This document shows, piece by piece, positions 12,301 through 20,700 of a DNA stretch of 45,945 bases. The notes under the pieces are model-generated. The model did no database searches. It saw only the letters and a program-made list of their open reading frames with translations, and was not told the origin of the DNA. Numbering within the stretch: the first letter of the stretch is position 1; each line of letters opens with the position of its first letter. A program made the translations under genes and the position numbers. Source of the stretch: Mnemiopsis leidyi (taxonomy: Eukaryota > Ctenophora > Tentaculata > Lobata > Bolinopsidae); assembly GCA_000226015.1 (NCBI GenBank), contig JH154313.1:264462-310406 (forward strand). The letters are read 5' to 3'.

Positions 12301-14448
12301 TGAGTCTATCCCAGTAGTTCATGTCGCCGAGGCCATGGACTCGTCTTGTGAACTGTCTCTGGATAGTTCCGATAAGCTGAATGTCCAGGGTCTTAGTTGG
12401 GCTCCACAGGGGACAACAGTTTTCCACTCTACATCTGATGAGGGATTTGTAAAGCTGGAGCATGAGAAGTTTTGACCTGCCTTTAAAAACTCCTAGCACC
12501 CATGATGCCACTTGACTAGCCTTTTCAACCATAGTATTGATGTGTGGGGTCCATGAAATTCTATTTTCAAGTAGCAACTCAAATAGTGGTACACAATAGA
12601 TTTGATCAAGTTTAAATTCTCCAGAAAGTTACACTGTTAGCCGAAGATGCAGACAAGAAACTCTCCGACTCTCCCCGAGACAGGATCATTAGACGAGCTG
12701 CTCTCGAGTTTACTGATGGAATGTTCGCTAATCTTGGTGAGAAATAAAAACGGCGTTACCATTTATATTGTCTCCTTTTTAAGAATTTGGTTTTTGAAAT
12801 CCTTATAAGCTTTGAAGCATTATGTTCCTTTATGCAGGCATTGGAATACCAATGATGGCAGCTAACTACATTTCCGGTATAACCGTCACCCTGCAAAGTG
12901 AAAATGGAATCCTCGGTTTGGTAAGATTATTTTTCTGAATGTTTGGTAAGATTATTTTTCTGAATGTTAGGTAAGATTATTTTTCTGAATGCTTGTTAAG
13001 ATTATTTACTCAATTATAACATGTTATAGGTGATTGTACAGGAGCCAATTGTTTACTATTTAGTATCGTCACTTTATAGTACGTCTAGAGCGCTGATTAA
13101 TGACAATTGCCGAGTGCCTACTGACGAATGTCACTTTTAATTACTTGTCACTATAAAGCGTTGTCACTATTTAGTATGTTAACCTTTTTGCTGGCCAGTA
13201 AGTGAGGAAAATCTATTCGACAAATATTTTACCTCAAGTGTATGATTTCGCAGTGATATCTACTGCGTAAAATGGGACGCTACAGTGAAACGGTCTTCTG
13301 GTGATTTTGTTGAAACGCGCGAGCAAAAATTTGGAATGTTAAGCGCGCGATCCCATATGGATATTTATTAAATTAATTTCTCCATGACAAGCAAATTTCT
13401 TCAACCGTAAATAATTAACATTTATTTTATAAACATGTTAACAGTTAAACAACAAACTATAAATGCAAATGACGTCATATATGACGTCACGTAGCAACTA
13501 CCGCATTGTGCGAGTATTTCATAACGCTCGATTTGAATTCAGTTTTTTCAAATACTAGAATTTCCGAGTCGTATTAATGCGCGCCGCGCACTTTAAGAGA
13601 CGTATCGGATTTATAAAATCCCAGGGTGTCTCGGATTTTTCCTATCCGAGCGCCTCTCGGATTTGCAAAATCCCATCGCCTCTCGTATAATGTCGATCCG
13701 AGCGTCTCTCGGATTAGCTCTCGGATCCCCCTCGTAAATCCCTCGGATACCCTCGTTTTTCCCCTCGGATACCCCTCGTATCCCTCTCGGATACCCTCGT
13801 ACGCCTCTCGGACGCGAGATGGGATTTGCAAAATCCGAGGGGATTAGAATCCGCGGAAATGGAGCCGTGTATTAAATTATATTAAATTAAATTTAATTAT
13901 AATAAAACACGTCCGTATAATAAAACACGTTCGTATATATATAAAACACGTTCGTATATATACGTTCGTATATATACGATATTTATTGTATTTATTCGTC
14001 ATGCAATTCAACTTGAAGTTGAAGCCTTTATTTTGAAGAATTGATAGAATTTATAACTAATTACGGTGCTTTCAGGGTCCATTCCCAAGAGCAGGTCAAC
14101 AAGATCCCGATCTGATCAACGCTGGAAAACAAACCGTCACTATACTCCCTGGGTCGAGCCTCTTCTCCAGCGATGTCTCCTTCGGAATGATCAGGGGGTT
14201 AGTGCTATTATTATTAAGCGTTTTTATACTCGCCAATACTCACGTTATAACTACAAGTTTATAGTTTCTACAGCTGTAGAGTCCAGTAACATTCCACACC
14301 CTGTAAAGCATATTTCTCAGAGGTCACGTGGATCTGACCATGTTGGGAGGGCTACAAGTCTCCGCCAAGGGTGACTTGGCCAACTGGATGATACCTGGCA
14401 AAATGGTCAAGGGCATGGGCGGTGCTATGGATCTGGTCGGGTCTCCAG
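3343..14448 (+). CDS. OXCT1: Succinyl-CoA:3-ketoacid CoA transferase, partial (9 exons)
   Basis: SCOT activates acetoacetate with succinyl-CoA in the mitochondrial matrix, the key step of ketone-body use. Exons are 3343-3432, 3636-3772, 4006-4155, 4674-4841, 6833-6940, 12625-12736, 12838-12920, 14076-14197 and 14321-14448; all have GT-AG ends and consistent phase, 366 codons in total. Family landmarks in order are [73 protein letters not shown], the catalytic Glu in [10 protein letters not shown] (exon 12838-12920), [19 protein letters not shown] and [20 protein letters not shown]. The visible part matches roughly residues 65-430 of the 520-residue mammalian enzyme. The presequence exons must lie left of the window or within the opposite-strand pseudokinase region. 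The C-terminal exons (TKVVVTMEH region) were not found and may be in the gap after 14698. Intron 5 is 5.7 kb and carries other genes and repeats. Confidence 0.95.
3779..3910. repeat. 28-bp minisatellite with CRE and E-box
   Basis: The unit is about CACGTGACGTCATCACAACA plus CGACGTAT. The palindrome TGACGTCA occurs at 3784, 3812, 3840 and 3868, exactly 28 bp apart, with a decayed fifth copy (TGACATCA, 3894). The array begins only a few bases after the donor of the 3636-3772 SCOT exon. TGACGTCA is the full CREB/ATF consensus and each junction holds CACGTG. Any regulatory role is untested. Confidence 0.92.
5492..5695. mobile_element. MITE, 204 bp, long TIRs, TA target duplication
   Basis: The left end TGAAACCAGTGCTATAGGGA and the right end, read inverted as TGAAACCAGTGCCATCGGGA, form inverted repeats that continue for about 50 bp through AACTGTGTTTT and CGGTG. 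TA flanks both ends (5490-5491 and 5696-5697). Short size, long TIRs and TA duplication fit a Tc1/mariner-like non-autonomous element. No ORF of note. Confidence 0.85.
5860..6201 (+). CDS. Possible single-pass membrane protein, terminal exon
   Basis: The ORF from ATG 5869 gives 110 residues. It opens with a hydrophobic segment ([20 protein letters not shown], about residues 5-24) followed by basic CSRLLRTR and an acidic, serine-rich cytoplasmic-looking tail of about 75 residues ending at TGA. A good acceptor (TTTTCACTAG) lies at 5859, so the frame may extend as NENWMTTS and be the last exon of a type I membrane protein. Composition is more GC-rich than the surrounding intron, which argues for coding. 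I recognise no family. It sits inside SCOT intron 4 on the same strand. It could be spurious. Confidence 0.4.
   Translation, partial: ENWMTTSLLIVIIIVTVIFGVIFLALICSRLLRTRIFSPDNHVDTELRSGERPLSVQTAYRTDNIPAQPGIQISSPVQDHAGHELSGEEADSDSVPEMYYLSVGNDGTSQAVL
7306..7410. repeat. 18-bp minisatellite, 6 copies
   Basis: The unit CTTCTAACGTGTCGCTAG repeats at 7306, 7324, 7342, 7360, 7378 and 7396 with almost no variation (the last copy lacks TAG). It lies in SCOT intron 5. The near-perfect identity suggests recent expansion. No gene uses it. Confidence 0.95.
7411..8440. other. Intronic DNA, nothing recognised
   Basis: Part of SCOT intron 5. Short ORFs (for example 7720-7989) show no motif or codon signal I trust, and there is no RNA gene that I can fold by eye. 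Confidence 0.6.
8440..8940. repeat. Degenerate tandem repeat, unit about 130 bp, about 4 copies
   Basis: A block of the type GCCRTMAAATTTTACGT, a short spacer and CTTACTTTT recurs near 8450, 8591, 8715 and 8850, each preceded by a TTTTTGG-rich stretch. Spacings are about 141, 124 and 135 bp, so the copies are old and have diverged by indels. A long ORF over the right part (8870-9442) is a by-product. Confidence 0.6.
9165..9597 (-). mobile_element. Dispersed repeat family A, truncated inverted copy
   Basis: The reverse complement aligns by eye with 33105-33690. Shared blocks include the AATTAAGTTTGAWAAAGGAGC stretch (less than its full length conserved), GCGGCCTGAGGCAGTT and GAGCTGAGATTAAAATCGTG, in the same order. 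Near 9190 it has an 8-bp hairpin (ATCTTGCC/GGCAAGAT) at the position where the other copy has an 18-bp hairpin. No protein is encoded. Class uncertain. Confidence 0.75.
10124..11054 (+). pseudogene. TauD/TfdA-type 2-oxoglutarate dioxygenase, frameshifted
   Basis: This is a single-exon gene in SCOT intron 5, same strand. The N-terminal part (10124 to about 10505) includes a hydrophobic leader, then [14 protein letters not shown] and [20 protein letters not shown], the usual TauD opening. The rest (to TGA near 11054) reads in another frame: WHKDG at about 10542 gives the HxD iron ligands, MGVMHRAG the distal His (10971), and [10 protein letters not shown] the 2-oxoglutarate Arg; HPENGRK and GDIVIWDN are also typical. 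The switch falls at ACTTGCCACTTGG (about 10499-10511), where a 7-base duplication (CCACTTG) explains the shift. All iron and cosubstrate ligands survive, so the break is recent, a polymorphism or an assembly error. The substrate is unknown. An intronless copy suggests retroposition or transfer. Confidence 0.8.
11109..11165. repeat. Short tandem duplication
   Basis: CTAAATCACTATCTTTTTAG and a near-identical second unit lie 28 bp apart just after the dioxygenase gene. TAGCTAA motifs continue to about 11260. AATAAA at 11158 could serve as a polyadenylation signal for the dioxygenase gene. Confidence 0.7.
11870..12610 (-). mobile_element. LINE (CR1/jockey-like) 3' fragment
   Basis: The minus strand encodes the end of a non-LTR reverse transcriptase: [48 protein letters not shown] and [11 protein letters not shown], then in another frame [32 protein letters not shown] and a tail with [21 protein letters not shown] stop after KLK and a frameshift soon after show that it is dead. 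It is 5'-truncated and its broken end lies within about 15 bases of the acceptor of the 12625-12736 SCOT exon. The clade is assigned from remembered motifs only. Confidence 0.88.
12921..13005 (+). repeat. 25-bp repeat of a splice donor, 3-4 copies
   Basis: GTAAGATTATTTTTCTGAAT recurs at 12921, 12946 and 12971, and in altered form (TTAAG) at 12996. The first copy is the true donor of the 12838-12920 SCOT exon (GGTTTG/GTAAGATT). The next copies repeat TTTG/GTAAG and TTAG/GTAAG. Units are nearly identical and so young. Using the second donor would add 25 bases and shift the frame. Confidence 0.92.
13600..13852. repeat. CCTCGGATAC-rich satellite inside a foldback
   Basis: A dense run of CTCGGAT, CTCGTA and CCCTCGGATACC variants with a period of about 10-15 bp. 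The outer parts, CCTCTCGGATTTGCAAAATC near 13643 and GGGATTTGCAAAATCCGAGG near 13821, are inverted copies, so the block could fold into a hairpin of about 200 bases. The core GGATTTTGCAAATCC is itself close to palindromic. The ORFs through it are by-products. Confidence 0.75.
13886..13983. repeat. AT-rich repeat with ACACGTTCGTATATATA
   Basis: AAAACACGTYCGTATA recurs about three times and then collapses into TATATACGTTCGTATATATACG, an imperfect palindrome. It lies in SCOT intron 7. Confidence 0.7.
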
Positions 14449-14465
14449 GTAGCTGCTTTATGTGA

Positions 14466-14698
14466 TATAACAAGAATTGCGGCCGCTTTAATTGTGTCAG
14501 GCGACCGCTGAATTTCCCGTATCATGCCGTCGCTTATTGTCATTAAACTTAGCGAAATGAGGAATGAAAAAAAGACAACCTCGTACCAGACATAACTTCG
14601 GTTAGTTGATGTTATTATTGTTCTGCATCGACACGTGTAAATGCAGACGCGCGAGTTAATACAGCCGTTTGATGCAGCCATGTTTGAAAGTTTGCACG
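14466..14698 (+). mobile_element. Dispersed repeat family A, 5' part, cut by gap
   Basis: Aligns by eye with 32687-32920 from TATAACAAGAATTGYGGCCG onward, including CGTACCAGAC, GTGTAAATRCAGACGCGC and GATGCAGCCATG. The assembly gap begins inside this copy, which is probably why the assembly failed here. Confidence 0.8.
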
Positions 14699-15549
14699 NN
14701 NNNNNNNNNNNNNNNNNNNNNNNNNNNNNNNNNNNNNNNNNNNNNNNNNNNNNNNNNNNNNNNNNNNNNNNNNNNNNNNNNNNNNNNNNNNNNNNNNNNN
14801 NNNNNNNNNNNNNNNNNNNNNNNNNNNNNNNNNNNNNNNNNNNNNNNNNNNNNNNNNNNNNNNNNNNNNNNNNNNNNNNNNNNNNNNNNNNNNNNNNNNN
14901 NNNNNNNNNNNNNNNNNNNNNNNNNNNNNNNNNNNNNNNNNNNNNNNNNNNNNNNNNNNNNNNNNNNNNNNNNNNNNNNNNNNNNNNNNNNNNNNNNNNN
15001 NNNNNNNNNNNNNNNNNNNNNNNNNNNNNNNNNNNNNNNNNNNNNNNNNNNNNNNNNNNNNNNNNNNNNNNNNNNNNNNNNNNNNNNNNNNNNNNNNNNN
15101 NNNNNNNNNNNNNNNNNNNNNNNNNNNNNNNNNNNNNNNNNNNNNNNNNNNNNNNNNNNNNNNNNNNNNNNNNNNNNNNNNNNNNNNNNNNNNNNNNNNN
15201 NNNNNNNNNNNNNNNNNNNNNNNNNNNNNNNNNNNNNNNNNNNNNNNNNNNNNNNNNNNNNNNNNNNNNNNNNNNNNNNNNNNNNNNNNNNNNNNNNNNN
15301 NNNNNNNNNNNNNNNNNNNNNNNNNNNNNNNNNNNNNNNNNNNNNNNNNNNNNNNNNNNNNNNNNNNNNNNNNNNNNNNNNNNNNNNNNNNNNNNNNNNN
15401 NNNNNNNNNNNNNNNNNNNNNNNNNNNNNNNNNNNNNNNNNNNNNNNNNNNNNNNNNNNNNNNNNNNNNNNNNNNNNNNNNNNNNNNNNNNNNNNNNNNN
15501 NNNNNNNNNNNNNNNNNNNNNNNNNNNNNNNNNNNNNNNNNNNNNNNNN
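14699..15549. other. Assembly gap (851 N)
   Basis: Run of undetermined bases. The missing SCOT 3' exons could lie here. All ORFs across it are meaningless. Confidence 1.
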
Positions 15550-16530
15550 ATTTTTAGGTCGAAATTAGCTAAAGAGGTTTCTTTCACAACAATACAAAGA
15601 TAAAAATTTTCTTACTCAAAAGAAAAATTTTGTGTTCAAAATCGAGAATTTTTAAGAAAAACTCATTAGTCACAAAGATTGTCATGACACACTTTCTTAG
15701 ACTATTTTTAAGCATAGAATTCAAATATGACCATGAAAATTGTTCAAAATTTTCAGAAAAGGCAAAACAACGAAAAATATACATAAATCACACCAAGTGT
15801 TGTTATGGTGAACTTACCGGGCGATGCGCGGCTCTCTCTACGTTTCCCTCTAAAGCAACATTTAGCCTGAGGTCCCCAGGTAATGGTGAACTTAAAAAAG
15901 TGTTCGATTTACAGCCCAAAACCAATACACCAGGGTCGGATGAAGTATGTTTGTGAAAAGTGACCTTATATCTGGCATTTAGACAACTCAATGGTGGCTC
16001 TAACAATTTTTTGTCTTCAAGTTGAAATTTGGCAGATAAATTGCTACTTTTATTTCAAATGTCCATAAATCTTTCCCCTTTCCTTGGAAACAGACTTTTC
16101 ATAGCGTCAAAATTTTTCTATCGCTGTCTTCTACCTGTGTGCAAAGTTTCAAGGTGCTTGATATTTCACAGTAGCGTGTGCAAATTTTCAAAGTTAGTTA
16201 ACATAAAAAAGAAATTTTTGGGACTTGGCAACTTTGGACAGGTGCCATAGAGTCAACTTTTATTAGTTTTTTGTGAAATTTTTACAGCTGCTTAACAAAG
16301 GTATAAATAAAATTCGTACAAATTTTCAGCATGATTCAATTAGAAACGGCTGAGTTTTATTCATGCAATGTAAATTTCCAAATTCTCGGAAAAATTTTCT
16401 TTTTGCGATTTTTAAAAATGCGTCATCTTAGAATCAAAAAATAAGTGGTGCAATTGATGCCCATTAGGGTGCTTTAGGTCACTGTACAGTCCGTTGGTCT
16501 AGCTTCCACAAACCCCTGTTTGCTACAATT
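15550..16530. other. Intergenic, nothing recognised
   Basis: AT-rich sequence with short ORFs only. I looked for the SCOT C-terminal motifs (VVVTMEH, LTLIELWEG) and did not find them here. Confidence 0.6.
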
Positions 16531-16559
16531 CCCCCTTAAGAAGTTCTCAGTCGTGCCGG

Positions 16560-16914
16560 CATCTAGAAAATCGAACCTCAAACCTTCATTAGCTGCTGCT
16601 AGACTCTGATGGTTTGGTCATGTATCAAGAATGCCAGAATTCCCAAGTTTCTGCTGGTTTGGACACCAAACTATGGAAAGAGGCCTAGAGGCAGGCCCCG
16701 TTCATGATGGAAAACCTGCTTTTTCGAGGATGCAGCTAACTTTACAGGTGTCAAGACACAATATCATCGACATCAAGGCTTGTATCTCGTTAGCATCCGA
16801 TCGTTTGGAGTAGAGACGTATGATACGCCGTCGACGAGATGTGTGTGATGCAGGCCACTCCAACGACAACCTCTTCATGTAGCATGTATGTATGTATGTA
16901 TGTATGTATGTATG
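16560..16914 (+). mobile_element. LINE 3' tail with (ATGT)n end
   Basis: The plus strand reads WFGHVSRMP, then after frame changes PRGRP-like text, QNIIDIKA and ASDR, ending with VCDAGHSND. This is the usual end of an RTE- or related LINE polyprotein (LRWFGHVxRMP ... DRxxWRR). The arginine codon before WFGHV reads TGA, and further shifts show decay. The fragment finishes in an ATGT microsatellite (16884-16914), as many LINEs do. Confidence 0.7.
16884..16914. repeat. (ATGT)n microsatellite
   Basis: About 7.5 perfect ATGT units at the 3' end of the LINE fragment. Confidence 0.97.
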
Positions 16915-16999
16915 CCCTTATACCATGCACCCGGGGCGCCTTTTTACCACCAGGGGGCGCCATATTGGCGAGAGCTACAACGTTATGCAACTGGTGGTC

Positions 17000-17796
17000 A
17001 ACATTGATTGGACAAAAAATACACAGTTCTTTAAACAAATCAGTAAACGTCAAGTTTAAACACCAAATACGTAAAAATAAATAACTACAATAACAATAGA
17101 ATTATTGGGTTTACTGTTGAAACAACAAATTAAATCAATTTTTATATGGCACCCCTGATAGGCTCCTACTCTGTACTCTTTCCCAGAAATTTATCAAAGC
17201 TTCCAATATTGATAGAGAACACTTCTTAAACGAAAAGTAAACATACTATAAGGCATCAGTGTCCACAGCACACAGAATACTTCCCCCCAGTCAAGCTAAT
17301 GTGAGAAAACTCAGATGACACAATCGCCGTAAAGGGATGAAAGTAACGTCAAGGTTAGGTTAAGAGCTAGGGTTTATAAAGGGGTTAGGTTCGTAACAAG
17401 GGTTACAACCAAGGGTAAAGTCAAGGCGCTGAGCAAGGCTTCCCCTCATATTCTGCCAAGTGATAGTATCCTGCAATAACGGGGCGCTACTGAAAACCGT
17501 TAACACATGCAACTGCATCAATATTCGTTGGTTTCATAGGCACCGTTAATTGGAGATCAGTTAATATGTGAATATGTGCGCTGACCAGCTTAACTGGGTG
17601 ATATCGAATGAATTGTATCGAAATGTATAATGTATTTGATTGGGTCATGATAATGTATTAATGTACTATTTGCAAAATACTGGGCTAGGATCGACATTTA
17701 ACAAAACGACCTCGATAGAGCCGCGCACAGCAAATGCGTACAATAAGGGTGCTTTAGATGCATATTGATGAAAATGTGGAAGAGGCGTCAATAGTT
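17000..17796. other. Intergenic stretch downstream of the PDI gene
   Basis: No coding signal recognised. Around 17340-17420 there is a short GGTTAGG/GGGTTA-rich patch. The 3' UTR of the minus-strand PDI gene must end within this stretch. Confidence 0.5.
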
Positions 17797-20700
17797 TTAC
17801 AGCTCGGTATGTCCGTCTGAGGAAGAAGCAAAAGCTCCAAGAATATTCTTTCGGACTGTGAACTGATCCTTCTTTTCGTCACTCATGCTGCCCTCTGAAA
17901 AGTTAAGGCGTCAAACAATTGTTAATATACTTCCTATGCTCGATTATTTGTGTTTAGTAAAAGGATACAAAGTAAGTTCGATCAATCGGATAAATTGTCC
18001 TTGTTTTGAACTTAACCAAGTTTATCTTCCACCAGCACTTTAAAGCGAGTATGAAGTAGATAGACTCATTTCGTCAACAGAAAATCGTTGAAATTTCTAA
18101 AAAGATTAATGAATTCACAGAATTTAATCTCTCTAAAGATCAACGATTCATCTTAAACGCAATTTGCATCAAGCAGGCAGCCAAGTCTGTATAACTTAAG
18201 GATAAAGAAAATAAGATAATAAAGAAAATTTCCCATGTATTATATCTAAATTTTAACATAAAACTTGTAACGTGAAAAACATGTGGCAGGTGGCTAGATA
18301 GCATACTTCAAAAGATAAAAAGCCCCAGCGGATATTACCCCAACAAAAATAGCAAATTTAATGATAAATCTGTTCTTCTGGCGTTTCATGTTGGCCTGAA
18401 ACTCTTTTGTGCTGTTCACCCTCGGGAAAGGTGTATCAGGAACGGGAACTCCTAGGAAATCACAAAGTGGTTTCCAACCCTGCTTAACGTTGAAAACAAG
18501 CAACTTTTCAGCCGGCACAGTTTCTTTAACTCTGTTAATCCAATCAGTGTACATCTGAGCAAGATCGGTTCTAGGATCAATTGGGTTCACCCCATGTATC
18601 CTAGTCATTATTTCCATAACCACAGGAATGTGAGCAGGCGATGCCAGTTTTCTAACAAATTTTCGGAAAGTCCAAGAAAACCAGTTACTCGCTCCGTGAA
18701 CTTGAAATATTGTAGCATTGACCGACTTGACCCATGCTTCAGGAGAGTCCCTAACTGTCAGAATCACTTTAGCATCAGGGTTCATCTTCAGGAAATCTTC
18801 GTAAAACATACACCCCGGATAGTCTACCATTGCTTTGTAACCCCCAAACAGTGCTTCTAAAGCTTCCTCCTTATTCTTCTCCTCAAGTATGTTCTGGAAG
18901 AGAAACTTCTGGTTTGGCCTGGGATGGGAAAAAGTTTCCTCCATGTGATGGCAAGGATCAAAACCGAGATCTTCTAGTGCTTGTTTCATCGACAGTGTAC
19001 CGGTCCTTCCTAAACCTGCTCCTATAATTTGCAGACCAGACATCCTGAGTTTGTGAGATTGCAGTGACACTTTTGTATTTGCGGAAATTAAAAAGTCGGG
19101 AAGAAGTTTAAACAGTTAAATATTGGGCAATGTTATTATTCCACAATCCACAGTAAATGCCCTAAATATTACTTCACGGTTAAACCCTTAATAGCAATAA
19201 GGTAATGTAGAATTGGCCTGATGAACTATTTGACTTAAGGATAAATTTTAAAAGTACACTCAAACAAATGGCCGAAGTATGGAAAAAGGAAGTAAATTCC
19301 TTAGAGTGAAAAGCTAGGACGTTAGCAGTGACAATGATACAATTAAATTTCGGTAAAAACATTACGAAGTCAGGAATCAAACACATGAATCTTATCTATA
19401 AAAATTATAGAAGGATTCAGAAAGGATGCTACAATTTTTATAAAATAAGGCGGACCAAGTCAATTATTATAGCAATCGGGAGGGACTTACAAACAGGAAT
19501 CGGGAGGAACTTATAAACAAAGGTTCCTAAAACCAACATCCCCAGAGAAACTACAAACTAAATAACGCTTCTTCAAGTTTCGCTTTTTCCACTCGCCTGC
19601 TCTGACAGGCACTGTTAACCCTCGGAAAAGGTGTATCAGGAACGGGAACTCCTAGGAAATCACAAAGTGGTTTCCAACCCTGCTTGACGTTGAAAACAAG
19701 CAACTTTTTAGCCGACACAGTTTCTTTAACTCTGTTTATCCAATCAGCGTACATCTCATCTAGATCGGTTCTAGGATCAATTGGGTTCACCCCATGTATC
19801 CTAGTCATTATTTCCATAACCCCAGGAATGTGAGCAGGGGATGCCAGTTTTCTAACAAATTTTCGGAAAGTCCAAGAAAGCAAGTTACTCGCTCATTTAA
19901 CTCCAAATACTAAAACAAAGTAATGTGATATGCCAGTCTATTGGTAAATCTAAAACAATCTCCCTCTCCCTCAGCTACATTGTGACGGAAATTAGCCGAT
20001 AAAGAACCAAGTACGACAGCTTACACATGACTAAGGATGTAGTCGTGGGAAGTGGTGGGGCAACAGAACTGCGGGGAAACCACGTGACAGGTAACCGCGT
20101 GACAGGTAACCACGTGCCAGGTAACCAGGTGACAAGAAACCACGTGACACATGGGGCTTTGAAACTAGCGAATGTACAGTGTACACTGTGTGTCATGTAT
20201 GGGATTGTATATCTTGTGTACAATTTATTTACCAAGTGTCCAACTAAGGTTACATTCATGGAAATCAGCCTGACTCTGAACAGACTTACCACAATTAGAG
20301 GACGGTTAGAATTTGAGATTTCGGATTTATGATACTTACTGTTGGTTTCATTCTTATTAAATCATATACCTTACAAGACATTTTTATAACGTACGAAATG
20401 TGACGGTTTTTCCGAAATTTCGCCATATTTTCGGACCGCCAGAATTTCGGTCGTCGTAATAGAATCCGTCGCATTATTTTTAGCTTATTCCAATAATTGT
20501 GGCTTTATCGATTCATTTTGTTTTTGAAAAGTTAGTGATATGATGGTGGGACAAATAACCAAAATATTCCATGATGAATTGAATGTCAAATTGAATGTAA
20601 ATAAGTTTTAAATTTACTATAAATTTCAGTATACATTATACTGTTCCGGAAATTCTACCAATTCAATCGCTTCAGTTATTCCAGCTTTTCTAAACCCGTT

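Noticed and set aside
13574-13831. ORF with EGIREGYEG repeats
   Set aside because: Translation of the CTCGGATACC satellite.
14352-15603. Long ORFs across the run of N
   Set aside because: The length comes from undetermined bases in the assembly gap.
16947-16960. CCACCAGGGGGCGC, an exact match to the vertebrate CTCF core
   Set aside because: A single short match without context. CTCF is thought to be bilaterian-specific and the lineage here is unknown.
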